A stretch of DNA of 64,000 nt. It comes from Ruegeria discodermiae (GTDB lineage: Bacteria > Pseudomonadota > Alphaproteobacteria > Rhodobacterales > Rhodobacteraceae). The notes under the pieces were generated by a model, which had not been told where the DNA came from, ran no database searches, and saw only the letters and a program-made list of their open reading frames with translations. Where the stretch lies: contig NZ_JAVAMO010000004.1 of the NCBI RefSeq assembly GCF_030758345.1, positions 62,001 to 126,000 on the forward strand. Reading direction: 5' to 3'. Position numbers and translations under genes: made by a program. Of this stretch, positions 9,497-16,461 are shown in pieces (the first letter of the stretch is position 1; every line of letters starts with the position of its first letter).

Positions 9497-10012
9497 GAGA
9501 AATTTAGCCCCCGTCGGCAAAGGTCCTGATGTTCACTTTATGTTCAAAATATCAAAGGCGAATCAAAGCAATAGTGAGAGGTTTGGAGGCCGCATCGCGC
9601 CCCCGGAGGGAGCAAAACCCAAACCCGCCCATGAATTCCCATGCCGTACGTAAAGCAGGCAGAGTCATGTGATCGGCAGAAGCGCGCGAGGTAAGATTGC
9701 CCGATTTGCCCAAGACGCAGTGAAGGAACACCGCCCTTATTTCGCACAAGAGACAACCAAAGCGCTGGCGCAGCGCGTAAATGGTAGGCGCACACTTTTT
9801 TGTGAGTTTCATGACCCCGATCTTCGGCCATGCGCTAACGCTAACAAAAAAAGGGAGAAAATCGAACTACATGATTTCAATACACAATCCATGCATATTC
9901 TGCATAGCAGCATTGATCACGCAAGCCATTGTGCATCCGCAGCATTCGCCTATCTTCAGTCTCAACAGCGCGGGACGATCCCAGCGCAACGACACACGGA
10001 TGGATGAGCAAA
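9497..10012. other. Gene-free upstream region between mraZ promoter and DUF1127 gene
   Basis: This stretch separates the divergent mraZ operon and DUF1127 gene. Apart from the distal TGGGN triplet it holds no open frame with a ribosome site or a recognisable protein. Short open frames on both strands here encode low-complexity or unlikely peptides. An AT-richer section with an A-run (about 9846-9860) precedes the DUF1127 gene and should contain its promoter. A heat-shock-like pair, TTGTGA followed by CCCGATCT near 9799-9825, is possible but weak. Confidence 0.4.
9617..9641 (-). promoter_or_regulatory. Candidate MraZ box, distal (three perfect TGGGN repeats)
   Basis: A second triplet lies 145 bp further upstream: TGGGA (9641-9637), TGGGC (9631-9627) and TGGGT (9621-9617), again with exact 5-base spacers. 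All three match TGGGN. A double array would let a ringed MraZ complex bridge or loop the region. The first two repeats overlap a 15-bp sequence that recurs inverted at 9310-9324. Confidence 0.6.
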
Positions 10013-10237
10013 ATGGCAGCTACAAACGACTTCAGTGCCGCAAACGGCCTCGAACTTTCCGGCTTCTATGCCGGTATCGAAAACCTCAAAAACCGGTTCG
10101 AACAGTACCGCCTATATCGCCGGACACTGAGCGAGCTTTCGGCTCTGTCGGACCGCGACCTCGCCGATCTGGGTATTCATCGCAGCATGATCCGCCAGAT
10201 CGCGATGGAAGCCTCTTACGACAACCGCGCCGCCTGA
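10013..10237 (+). CDS. DUF1127 small regulatory-type protein (CcaF1/RSP_6037-like context)
   Basis: Small 74-residue protein whose C-terminal half (LYRRTLSELSALSDRDLADL and following GIHRSMIR) is a DUF1127 domain, an Arg/Leu-rich helical module found in short alphaproteobacterial proteins. I chose the ATG at 10013. An ATG three codons upstream (10004) is also possible, and neither has a strong ribosome site. The gene is followed at once by six CCTCCTCCC motifs in hairpins. In Rhodobacter sphaeroides the DUF1127 gene RSP_6037 (ccaF1) is co-transcribed with the stress-induced sRNAs CcsR1-4, and its protein affects RNA turnover. The same arrangement here suggests the same role. Confidence 0.85.
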   Translation: MAATNDFSAANGLELSGFYAGIENLKNRFEQYRLYRRTLSELSALSDRDLADLGIHRSMIRQIAMEASYDNRAA

Positions 10238-10256
10238 GGCGCAAGAGAATAGAATT

Positions 10257-10332
10257 TCAGCGCCCCTCTCCTCCTCCCTTGGGGGGCTGAAAGCAGCGGC
10301 GGCATCCTCCTCCTCCCTGATGCCGTCGCCAA
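10257..10332 (+). ncRNA. CcsR-like sRNA unit 1
   Basis: Two adjacent hairpins each expose CCTCCTCCC in the loop. Hairpin a has a 10-bp stem with one mismatch (10257-10266 / 10281-10290). Hairpin b has an 11-bp stem with one G-U pair (10296-10306 / 10319-10329). The motif copies start at 10270 and 10309. The unit begins 19 bases after the DUF1127 stop, so it probably comes from the same transcript by processing. CCUCCUCCC is an anti-Shine-Dalgarno-like loop that can pair with ribosome binding sites. Confidence 0.75.
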
Positions 10333-10356
10333 AATACCGGCCCGTGACGCCGGAAC

Positions 10357-10440
10357 CGACACCACCGGGGCCGCTCCTCCTCCCAAGGCTTTCGGTGTTG
10401 CAAGAGCGGCGATGCTCCACCTCCTCCCGGGGCATCGCCG
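10357..10440 (+). ncRNA. CcsR-like sRNA unit 2
   Basis: An imperfect hairpin (10357-10363 pairing with 10394-10400, with an inner stem) shows CCTCCTCCC at 10376. A second hairpin with a perfect 9-bp stem CGGCGATGC/GCATCGCCG (10407-10415 / 10432-10440) shows the motif at 10420. The linker GGTGTTGCAAGAGCGGCG between the two hairpins recurs almost unchanged in unit 3, which shows that the units arose by tandem duplication. No T-run follows. Confidence 0.72.
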
Positions 10441-10472
10441 TTGCTCAAATACCGGGGTTGACCCGGATGCGG

Positions 10473-10556
10473 AACACATCAGGTCTTCTCCTCCTCCCTA
10501 GGCCTGGTGTTGCAAGAGAGCGGCGGCACCCACCTCCTCCCGGGTGCCGCCGTTTT
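10473..10556 (+). ncRNA. CcsR-like sRNA unit 3
   Basis: The first hairpin pairs 10473-10486 with 10500-10511 around the motif at 10490. The second is the terminator hairpin at 10521-10552 with the motif at 10533. Unit length and linker match unit 2. Rhodobacter sphaeroides has four such RNAs, and three are visible here. Confidence 0.74.
10521..10556 (+). terminator. Intrinsic terminator of the DUF1127-CcsR-like transcript
   Basis: A perfect 11-bp GC-rich stem, CGGCGGCACCC / GGGTGCCGCCG, has a 10-nt loop ACCTCCTCCC and is followed by TTTT (10553-10556). It is the only hairpin of the six with a T-run, so it should end the whole transcript. It lies 30 bp from the convergent uvrD stop. Confidence 0.85.
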
Positions 10557-10585
10557 CGATTCATGCAGTCGGGTTCGAGATTGGC

Positions 10586-12925
10586 TCAGAAAGGCACGTC
10601 GTCGCTGGCATTCAGGAACCGGGCAACAACTTTCTTCAGCCCGGCCTTTTCGAACTCCACCTCGACCTTTTCACCTTCGATGCCGATCACCGCGCCATAG
10701 CCGAATTTCTGGTGAAACACGCGCTCGCCCAGGGTGAAACTGGCCACAGCATCCATGTCGATCACCGTATTGCGGTTCTCTTTTGGCTGCGACATGCCGT
10801 ATTGACCCTGCCGCGCCTGCAGGCGTTTCCATCCCGGTGAGTTATAGACATTGGCCTCGGCCGCGCGGGTCTCGATTCCCTGCGCGCTGAATCCGCCGCC
10901 AGCGCCGCCATAAAGACCGGGTGGCGTCAGCACGTCGACATGGGCCTCGGGCAGTTCATCGATGAATCTGGACGGCATGGAGTTCTGCCACTGGCCAAAG
11001 ACCCGACGATTCGCGGCAAAAGAGATCGTACAGACCTCTTCGGCGCGGGTGATGCCCACATAGGCCAGCCGCCGTTCCTCTTCGAGGCCCTTGATCCCCG
11101 ATTCGTCCATGCTGCGCTGAGAGGGGAACAGCCCGTCCTCCCATCCCGGAAGGAACACGGCGGGAAATTCCAGCCCCTTGGCAGCGTGCAGCGTCATGAT
11201 CGAGACCTTGGCCCCTCCATCGTTTTGCTCGTTATCCATGATCAGGCTAACATGTTCGAGGAAGCCCTGCAGGTTCTCGAACCCTTCCAGCGCCTTGATC
11301 AACTCCTTGAGGTTTTCCAAGCGCCCCGGTGCCTCGGGAGTCTTGTCGTTCTGCCAGAAGCCCGTATAGCCGGATTCGTCCAGAACGATCTCAGCCAGTT
11401 CCATATGGGTCAGGTCCTTGTCACCCGCCATCCGGCCCCAGCGGGCCAAACCCTCGACCAACTCGCGCAGAGCGCCGCCGCCCTTGCCCTTGATCGCACC
11501 CTGCTCGACTGCAAGGCGCGCGCCCTCAACCAGTGACACACCGTTTGCGCGCGCGGTCATCTGGATGGTCTGCTGCGCCTTGTCACCAAGGCCGCGTTTG
11601 GGCGTGTTCACGATCCGCTCGAAGGCCAGATCATCCTCGGGGCTGACCACCAGCCGGAAATAGGCCATGGCATCGCGAATCTCCATCCGCTCATAGAACC
11701 GTGGCCCACCGATCACGCGATACGGCAGCCCGATGGTCAGGAACCGATCCTCGAATGCGCGCATCTGGTGGCTGGCGCGCACAAGAATCGCCATTTCATC
11801 CAGGTTCATGGGCCGCACACCACGGGTGCCGCCCTGCATCGCGTCAATTTCCTCGCCGATCCAACGCGCCTCTTCTTCGCCATCCCAATGGCCAATCAGG
11901 CGGACCTTTTCGCCCTCTTCCGCCTCGGTCCAAAGCTCCTTGCCCAGCCGCCCCTGATTGCCGCGGATCACGTTCGACGCGGCCGCCAGAATATGCGGGG
12001 TGGAGCGATAATTCTGCTCCAGCCGCACCACATGAGCGCCCGGAAAATCCTTTTCGAACCGAAGGATGTTGCCCACTTCGGCTCCGCGCCAGCCATAGAT
12101 CGACTGGTCATCATCGCCCACGCAGCAGATGTTCTTATGCGCGCCCGCCAGCAGCCGCAGCCACATATATTGTGCGACATTAGTGTCCTGATACTCATCC
12201 ACGAGGATGTAGCGGAACCAGCGTTGATATTGCTGCAACACATCCTCATGGCTCTGGAAGATAGTGACCATGTGTAAAAGCAAATCGCCGAAATCGACGG
12301 CGTTCAACTCGCGCAGGCGGGTCTGGTATTGCGCATAGAGCTCAACGCTCTTGTGGTTATAGGCTCCGGCATCGGCCGAGGGCACCTTGTCGGGCGTAAT
12401 CGCGCGGTTCTTCCAGTCATCGATGATACCCGCCAGCATGCGCGCGGGCCAGCGTTTGTCATCGATATTGGCGGCCTGCACCACTTGTTTGAGCAGGCGT
12501 AATTGATCGTCGCTGTCGAGGATGGTGAAGTTCGATTTCAGGTTCACCAACTCGGCATGGCGACGCAGCAGTTTCACGCAGATCGCGTGGAAGGTCCCCA
12601 GCCAGGGCATCCCTTCGGCAGGCTGGCCCAGCATGCGCCCGACCCGCTCTTTCATCTCGCGAGCGGCCTTGTTGGTGAAGGTCACTGCCAGAATCTCGTT
12701 CGGACGGGCAGATCCGGTGTTCAGCAGATGCACGATCCGGGTGGTCAGCGCCTTGGTCTTACCGGTGCCCGCGCCCGCCAGCATCAGCACCGGGCCATCC
12801 AGCAATTCAACGGCATCCCGCTGTGCCGGGTTCAGATCGTCAAGATAGGGTGTCGGGCGCGCACCCATGGCGCGGGCGGAGAGAGATGCGTGTTCGAACG
12901 CCTCTAGTTCGTCATGGCTGCTCAT
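10586..12925 (-). CDS. uvrD: ATP-dependent DNA helicase UvrD/PcrA
   Basis: Superfamily 1A 3'-5' DNA helicase for nucleotide-excision and mismatch repair and replication-fork maintenance. The 779-residue frame shows the Q motif LNPAQRDAV, Walker A GAGTGKT at about residues 51-57, motif Ia TFTNKAAREMKERV, motif II VDEYQDTN, motif III GDDDQSIYGWRGA, motif V/VI VSIMTLHAAKGLEFPAV and ITRAEE. A PcrA/UvrD C-terminal tail follows (FHQKFGYGAVIGIEG...). I started at the ATG at 12925. The frame stays open 27 codons further upstream but without homology or a ribosome site. It is monocistronic and convergent with the sRNA locus. Confidence 0.95.
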   Translation of the reverse strand: MSSHDELEAFEHASLSARAMGARPTPYLDDLNPAQRDAVELLDGPVLMLAGAGTGKTKALTTRIVHLLNTGSARPNEILAVTFTNKAAREMKERVGRMLGQPAEGMPWLGTFHAICVKLLRRHAELVNLKSNFTILDSDDQLRLLKQVVQAANIDDKRWPARMLAGIIDDWKNRAITPDKVPSADAGAYNHKSVELYAQYQTRLRELNAVDFGDLLLHMVTIFQSHEDVLQQYQRWFRYILVDEYQDTNVAQYMWLRLLAGAHKNICCVGDDDQSIYGWRGAEVGNILRFEKDFPGAHVVRLEQNYRSTPHILAAASNVIRGNQGRLGKELWTEAEEGEKVRLIGHWDGEEEARWIGEEIDAMQGGTRGVRPMNLDEMAILVRASHQMRAFEDRFLTIGLPYRVIGGPRFYERMEIRDAMAYFRLVVSPEDDLAFERIVNTPKRGLGDKAQQTIQMTARANGVSLVEGARLAVEQGAIKGKGGGALRELVEGLARWGRMAGDKDLTHMELAEIVLDESGYTGFWQNDKTPEAPGRLENLKELIKALEGFENLQGFLEHVSLIMDNEQNDGGAKVSIMTLHAAKGLEFPAVFLPGWEDGLFPSQRSMDESGIKGLEEERRLAYVGITRAEEVCTISFAANRRVFGQWQNSMPSRFIDELPEAHVDVLTPPGLYGGAGGGFSAQGIETRAAEANVYNSPGWKRLQARQGQYGMSQPKENRNTVIDMDAVASFTLGERVFHQKFGYGAVIGIEGEKVEVEFEKAGLKKVVARFLNASDDVPF

Positions 12926-13111
12926 GGCGCGTAAACTACGCCGGTACGCATCAATTGGAAAGAGTTTGTTCACCTCTTGTTCGTGCGAAATTCGAGTTTC
13001 TGACAAACTCTGAACAATTAGAACAAAATCCGCGTCAATCCGCGTGACCGCGTTTACAAATTGTCAAACCCGGCCCCGGCACAGTCTTGCTCAGGCTCTA
13101 GGGGACTCGAG

Positions 13112-13552
13112 ATGGCAAATACTTCGATGACGCGGCGTGTCAAACGACTGCTGTCGCGGCTGAGCATCGGTCTGGCTGTTCTTGCGGTGCTCGCCGCAGC
13201 CGCCTGGGGTGCCTTACGCGGTGCCAATCCAATCGTCGACAGGATGATCGAGGCTGATATCCGGCACCAGTCCGGTGTCTGGCAGCGGCAGGTGACGTCT
13301 TTCATCACCAACCTGCAAGAGACATTTGGTGAGGGCGAAGTTGCGCAACAAGACCTTGAGTTGCTGCATCTTGTTCCGCAAACCTCCGATATCTTCCGGC
13401 TGCAGATTTATGATGCGACCGGCAAGCCTAACTGGTCTTCCGCCGGGCCGCACAGTCACGCCCCGGCCCTGCACCCCGAAAGACGCGGCACGACGGTCAG
13501 CGGCGAGACATTCTTCGATCTCTCCAGCCGCTCGGCGCTAGAGGTGCTTTAA
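13112..13552 (+). pseudogene. N-terminal part of a diguanylate cyclase, cut by in-frame TAA
   Basis: This segment starts with a good ribosome site (AGGGGA, 7 bases before the ATG) and encodes 146 residues. A cytoplasmic basic start, a membrane helix near residues 18-37 and part of an extracytoplasmic sensor domain are visible. It ends at TAA (13550-13552). The next codons stay in the same frame without another stop and lead directly into the GGDEF protein at 13586. The segment is therefore the amino-terminal piece of one original gene (13112-14908) split by a single nonsense codon. A sequencing error at 13550 would remove the defect. Confidence 0.8.
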
Positions 13553-13585
13553 ACCGAAACCAGCGCCATCGCCCGCTCGGATCAA

Positions 13586-14908
13586 ATGAGAGACGTTGCT
13601 GAAACCGTCACCCCGGTCACCAGCGGCGGCGCCTATCTGGGCGCGCTGGAGTTCTTCACCGACGTCACTGAATTGCGTAAGACATTCCTGGAGCGTGTGC
13701 AGCCGCTGATGTTTCTGATAAGCGGTTTGGTCGTTACCTCCATCTTCATGGTCTTATTGGTGGTCTATCGCGCCAACCGCATGCAACTGCGCACCCTCAG
13801 CAATCGCAATGACAAGGAACGCAAGCTGATGGAAGATCAGCTGCGCCTGGCACGAGAGGTGCGGCTGCTGGGTGAGTTGAACGAATGGCTGCAATCCAGC
13901 CGCTCGTTGGATGAGCTGTTTGATATGGTATCCCGGTTCATGACCCATATTCTGCCCGGAGCCGAGGGCAGCGTGTATGTCTATTCCAATTCCCGTGACG
14001 TGCTGGACGGATGTGCCAGTTGGAATGGCGGGTCGCATAAAGCACATATTCACCCCGAAGGATGCTGGGGCCTGCGCCGCGGGCGCACCTATGAGTTTGG
14101 CGCCTCAGAGATCGATTTTGTTTGCGAACATGCCGAACCACATGACGGGCGGCCGTATTTCTGCTTTCCGATTCTGGCGCATGGCGAAACGGTGGGATTG
14201 CTGCATCTGCGCTCTCATGAAGGCCGCGGAGAGGAGTTTCACAGCAGCAGAAAGCTGGCGCAGCTTTGTGCGGAACAGATCAGCATGGCGATCGCAAATG
14301 TGCGGATGCGGGATCAGTTGCACGATCAGTCGGTGCGCGACCCTCTGACCGGGCTGTTCAATCGTCGCCACATGACCGAATCCCTGCGCAAGGGCATCAG
14401 TCGCAGCCAGCAGACGGGTGCGCCGCTAAGCCTGATTGCCGTCGACGTCGATCACTTCAAGAAGTTCAACGACACGCACGGGCACGATGCAGGTGACATG
14501 GTCTTGCGGGCTGTGGGTGCGGCGCTGGAGCAGGGCTGTGACCGGGACGAGGTCGCCTGTCGCATTGGCGGAGAGGAGTTCGTACTGATCCTGCCGGACA
14601 ACACCCCCGATGATGCCATGATGCGCGCCGAACAACTCCGGCAAGCCGTCGAGGCGGTCTCGGTCCGATATGGAGAGAAAGCCCTGCCGCGCATCACCAT
14701 TTCAGTTGGCGTTGCGCATTATCCGGCGCATGGCACCATACCGCAGGATCTGCTGCGCGCGGCAGATGACGCGCTTTGTAACGCCAAGGACAAGGGCCGA
14801 AATCAGGTGCAGGTCGCTGGATCGACGCAAGCTGATGCCTCGGGCAATGACGGGTCGGATAAGCACAAGATAAAGCACCAGACACCACCACCGGCGACGG
14901 CCGCCTGA
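13586..14908 (+). CDS. GGDEF-domain diguanylate cyclase, C-terminal part of the interrupted gene
   Basis: This makes cyclic di-GMP from two GTP if expressed. The 440-residue open part has the end of a periplasmic sensor, a membrane helix (residues 40-60), a short coiled coil, a GAF-like domain (about 95-245) and a GGDEF domain (about 255-410). The active-site loop is GGEEF at 328-332, and the metal-binding aspartate lies in VDVDHFKKFN. The usual inhibitory RxxD site just before it is absent (DRDE is there), so product inhibition may be lost. The first ATG lies 33 bases after the TAA that ends the upstream part and has no strong ribosome site. Translation from it would yield an enzyme without its first membrane helix. 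Confidence 0.8.
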   Translation: MRDVAETVTPVTSGGAYLGALEFFTDVTELRKTFLERVQPLMFLISGLVVTSIFMVLLVVYRANRMQLRTLSNRNDKERKLMEDQLRLAREVRLLGELNEWLQSSRSLDELFDMVSRFMTHILPGAEGSVYVYSNSRDVLDGCASWNGGSHKAHIHPEGCWGLRRGRTYEFGASEIDFVCEHAEPHDGRPYFCFPILAHGETVGLLHLRSHEGRGEEFHSSRKLAQLCAEQISMAIANVRMRDQLHDQSVRDPLTGLFNRRHMTESLRKGISRSQQTGAPLSLIAVDVDHFKKFNDTHGHDAGDMVLRAVGAALEQGCDRDEVACRIGGEEFVLILPDNTPDDAMMRAEQLRQAVEAVSVRYGEKALPRITISVGVAHYPAHGTIPQDLLRAADDALCNAKDKGRNQVQVAGSTQADASGNDGSDKHKIKHQTPPPATAA

Positions 14909-15179
14909 ACGCATTGCCGATTTCCACGAGTTCGGATCAACCCTCGTTCAGATTCTTGCGAAACGGGAACGAGCGCTCGGCATCGCGAGACCTAACGGCG
15001 CGACGCCCTCAAGGCCCCTGTTTGGCCACACCGTCCGAGACTCTGAACGCATAACGCAACGTGAATGAATCAAAAGAAAGTACATATCGGGTTTCGGAAA
15101 GCGGACCTGACCGAATAGCAGCCATTCGCTGACAGGATAAGTCTGGACTTGTCGCCGCGACGCAGCGTAAAAGCCGCCC

Positions 15180-16331
15180 ATGGATTTGCACAGCACCTAT
15201 CCCGGCATTGCTGATCTGAAAGAAAAGGCGCAACGTCGCCTGCCGAAATTCGTCTGGGACTATCTCGACAGCGGGACCGGGGCCGAGAATGGCAAGGCGC
15301 GAAACCGACAGGCACTCGATCAGATCGGGTTTCTGCCGCGCATCCTGAAAGGTCCGATGCATTTCGATCTGACCACTCGGTTTCTGGATCGCAATTATCC
15401 CCTTCCCTTTGGTGTTGCTCCGGTCGGCATGTCCGGCCTTGTCTGGCAGGGCGCGGAACAGGCGCTTGCCCAAAGCGCCGCGCAAGCGGGCATCCCCTAT
15501 GTCCTGTCCACCGTGGCCAGCCAGAGCCCTGAAGATATGGCCCCCCATATCGGACCCGAGGCGTGGTTTCAGCTCTATCCGCCAAAGGACCCCGAGATTC
15601 GGCAAGACCTGCTGAACCGGGTCAGGCAGGCAGGGTTTTCGACCCTGGTCTTGACCGTGGATGTGCCGACCGCCTCACGCCGCGAGCGGCAGACCCGGTC
15701 CGGGCTGACCCACCCGCCCCGACTGACGCCACGCCTGCTGGCGCAGATCGCACAGCGGCCTGCCTGGGCGACAGCAATGGCGCGTGGCAGCAGGCCGCGC
15801 ATGCGCACATTGGACAAATATATCTCGGGGCAGGACAACCTGCCGCCGACCGCCCATATCGGATATCTACTGCGGGCGTCCCCGGACATGGAATATGTGA
15901 CATGGCTGCGCGACCATTGGGAGGGGCCGCTTATCATCAAAGGGGTCCTGCGCGCAGAAGACGCAGACCCGCTGCAACGGGCAGGCGTGGACGCGCTCTG
16001 GGTCTCGACCCATGGCGGGCGCCAGTTTGACGGCGCGCCCGGCGCGCTCGACAGGGTGCCGGAGATCCGCGCCGCCACCGATCTGCCGGTGATATTTGAC
16101 AGCGGTGTCGAAGGGGGGCTGGATATCCTGCGCGCGCTGGCCCTGGGCGCGGATTTTGTCATGCTCGGCCGGGCGTTTCACTATGGTCTGGCCGCGCTGG
16201 GGGCCAGCGGCCCGGATCACGTGATCGACATTCTCAAGAGCGATATGGAAGCGAATATGGGCCAGTTGGGGGCGCAATCCCTGCGCGATCTGCCCGCGCC
16301 CATGGCCTTGCGACCCCTCGCACCCCCATGA
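15180..16331 (+). CDS. FMN-dependent alpha-hydroxyacid oxidase/dehydrogenase (LldD-like)
   Basis: FMN enzyme of the L-lactate dehydrogenase/glycolate oxidase family that oxidises an L-2-hydroxyacid to the ketoacid. The 383 residues form one TIM barrel. Visible signatures are YLDSGTGAEN near the N-terminus, PFGVAPVGMSGLVWQGAE, the FMN-binding KGVLRAEDA lysine, the catalytic histidine in STHGGRQFDGAP (family usual: SNHGGRQ), and the phosphate-binding DSGVEGGLDILRALALGA. The substrate cannot be fixed from sequence. The next gene is pyruvate carboxylase, which would suit lactate as substrate. A 130-bp gap separates them, so co-transcription is unproven. Confidence 0.85.
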   Translation: MDLHSTYPGIADLKEKAQRRLPKFVWDYLDSGTGAENGKARNRQALDQIGFLPRILKGPMHFDLTTRFLDRNYPLPFGVAPVGMSGLVWQGAEQALAQSAAQAGIPYVLSTVASQSPEDMAPHIGPEAWFQLYPPKDPEIRQDLLNRVRQAGFSTLVLTVDVPTASRRERQTRSGLTHPPRLTPRLLAQIAQRPAWATAMARGSRPRMRTLDKYISGQDNLPPTAHIGYLLRASPDMEYVTWLRDHWEGPLIIKGVLRAEDADPLQRAGVDALWVSTHGGRQFDGAPGALDRVPEIRAATDLPVIFDSGVEGGLDILRALALGADFVMLGRAFHYGLAALGASGPDHVIDILKSDMEANMGQLGAQSLRDLPAPMALRPLAPP

Positions 16332-16461
16332 AAAGACGCGGCTGGTGAGATTCTAGCCGCTTGCCGACACATAAATGCCGTTTCTACCCAGAACTCCCAA
16401 TATACTTGACGCTACGACAGGCTTACAAATCGGCCAACTCGACAATGACGCGGGACATCCA

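Noticed and set aside
9544-9831. Minus-strand open frames upstream of mraZ
   Set aside because: Two overlapping frames encode Cys- and His-containing random-looking peptides, with no ribosome site. They overlap the TGGGN triplet and look like non-coding DNA.
10257-10556. Regular repeats that could be taken for a CRISPR array
   Set aside because: The repeated unit is a short C-rich motif inside different hairpins, with spacings alternating between about 40 and 68 bases. There are no constant repeats with unique spacers and no cas genes. The sRNA explanation fits better.
15009-15605. Long minus-strand frames across the start of the hydroxyacid oxidase gene
   Set aside because: They mirror a well-supported gene on the other strand, as is usual in GC-rich DNA, and show no family motif.
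16338-16360. 6-bp hairpin after the hydroxyacid oxidase gene
   Set aside because: GCGGCT/AGCCGC with an 11-nt loop and no T-run is too weak to call a terminator.
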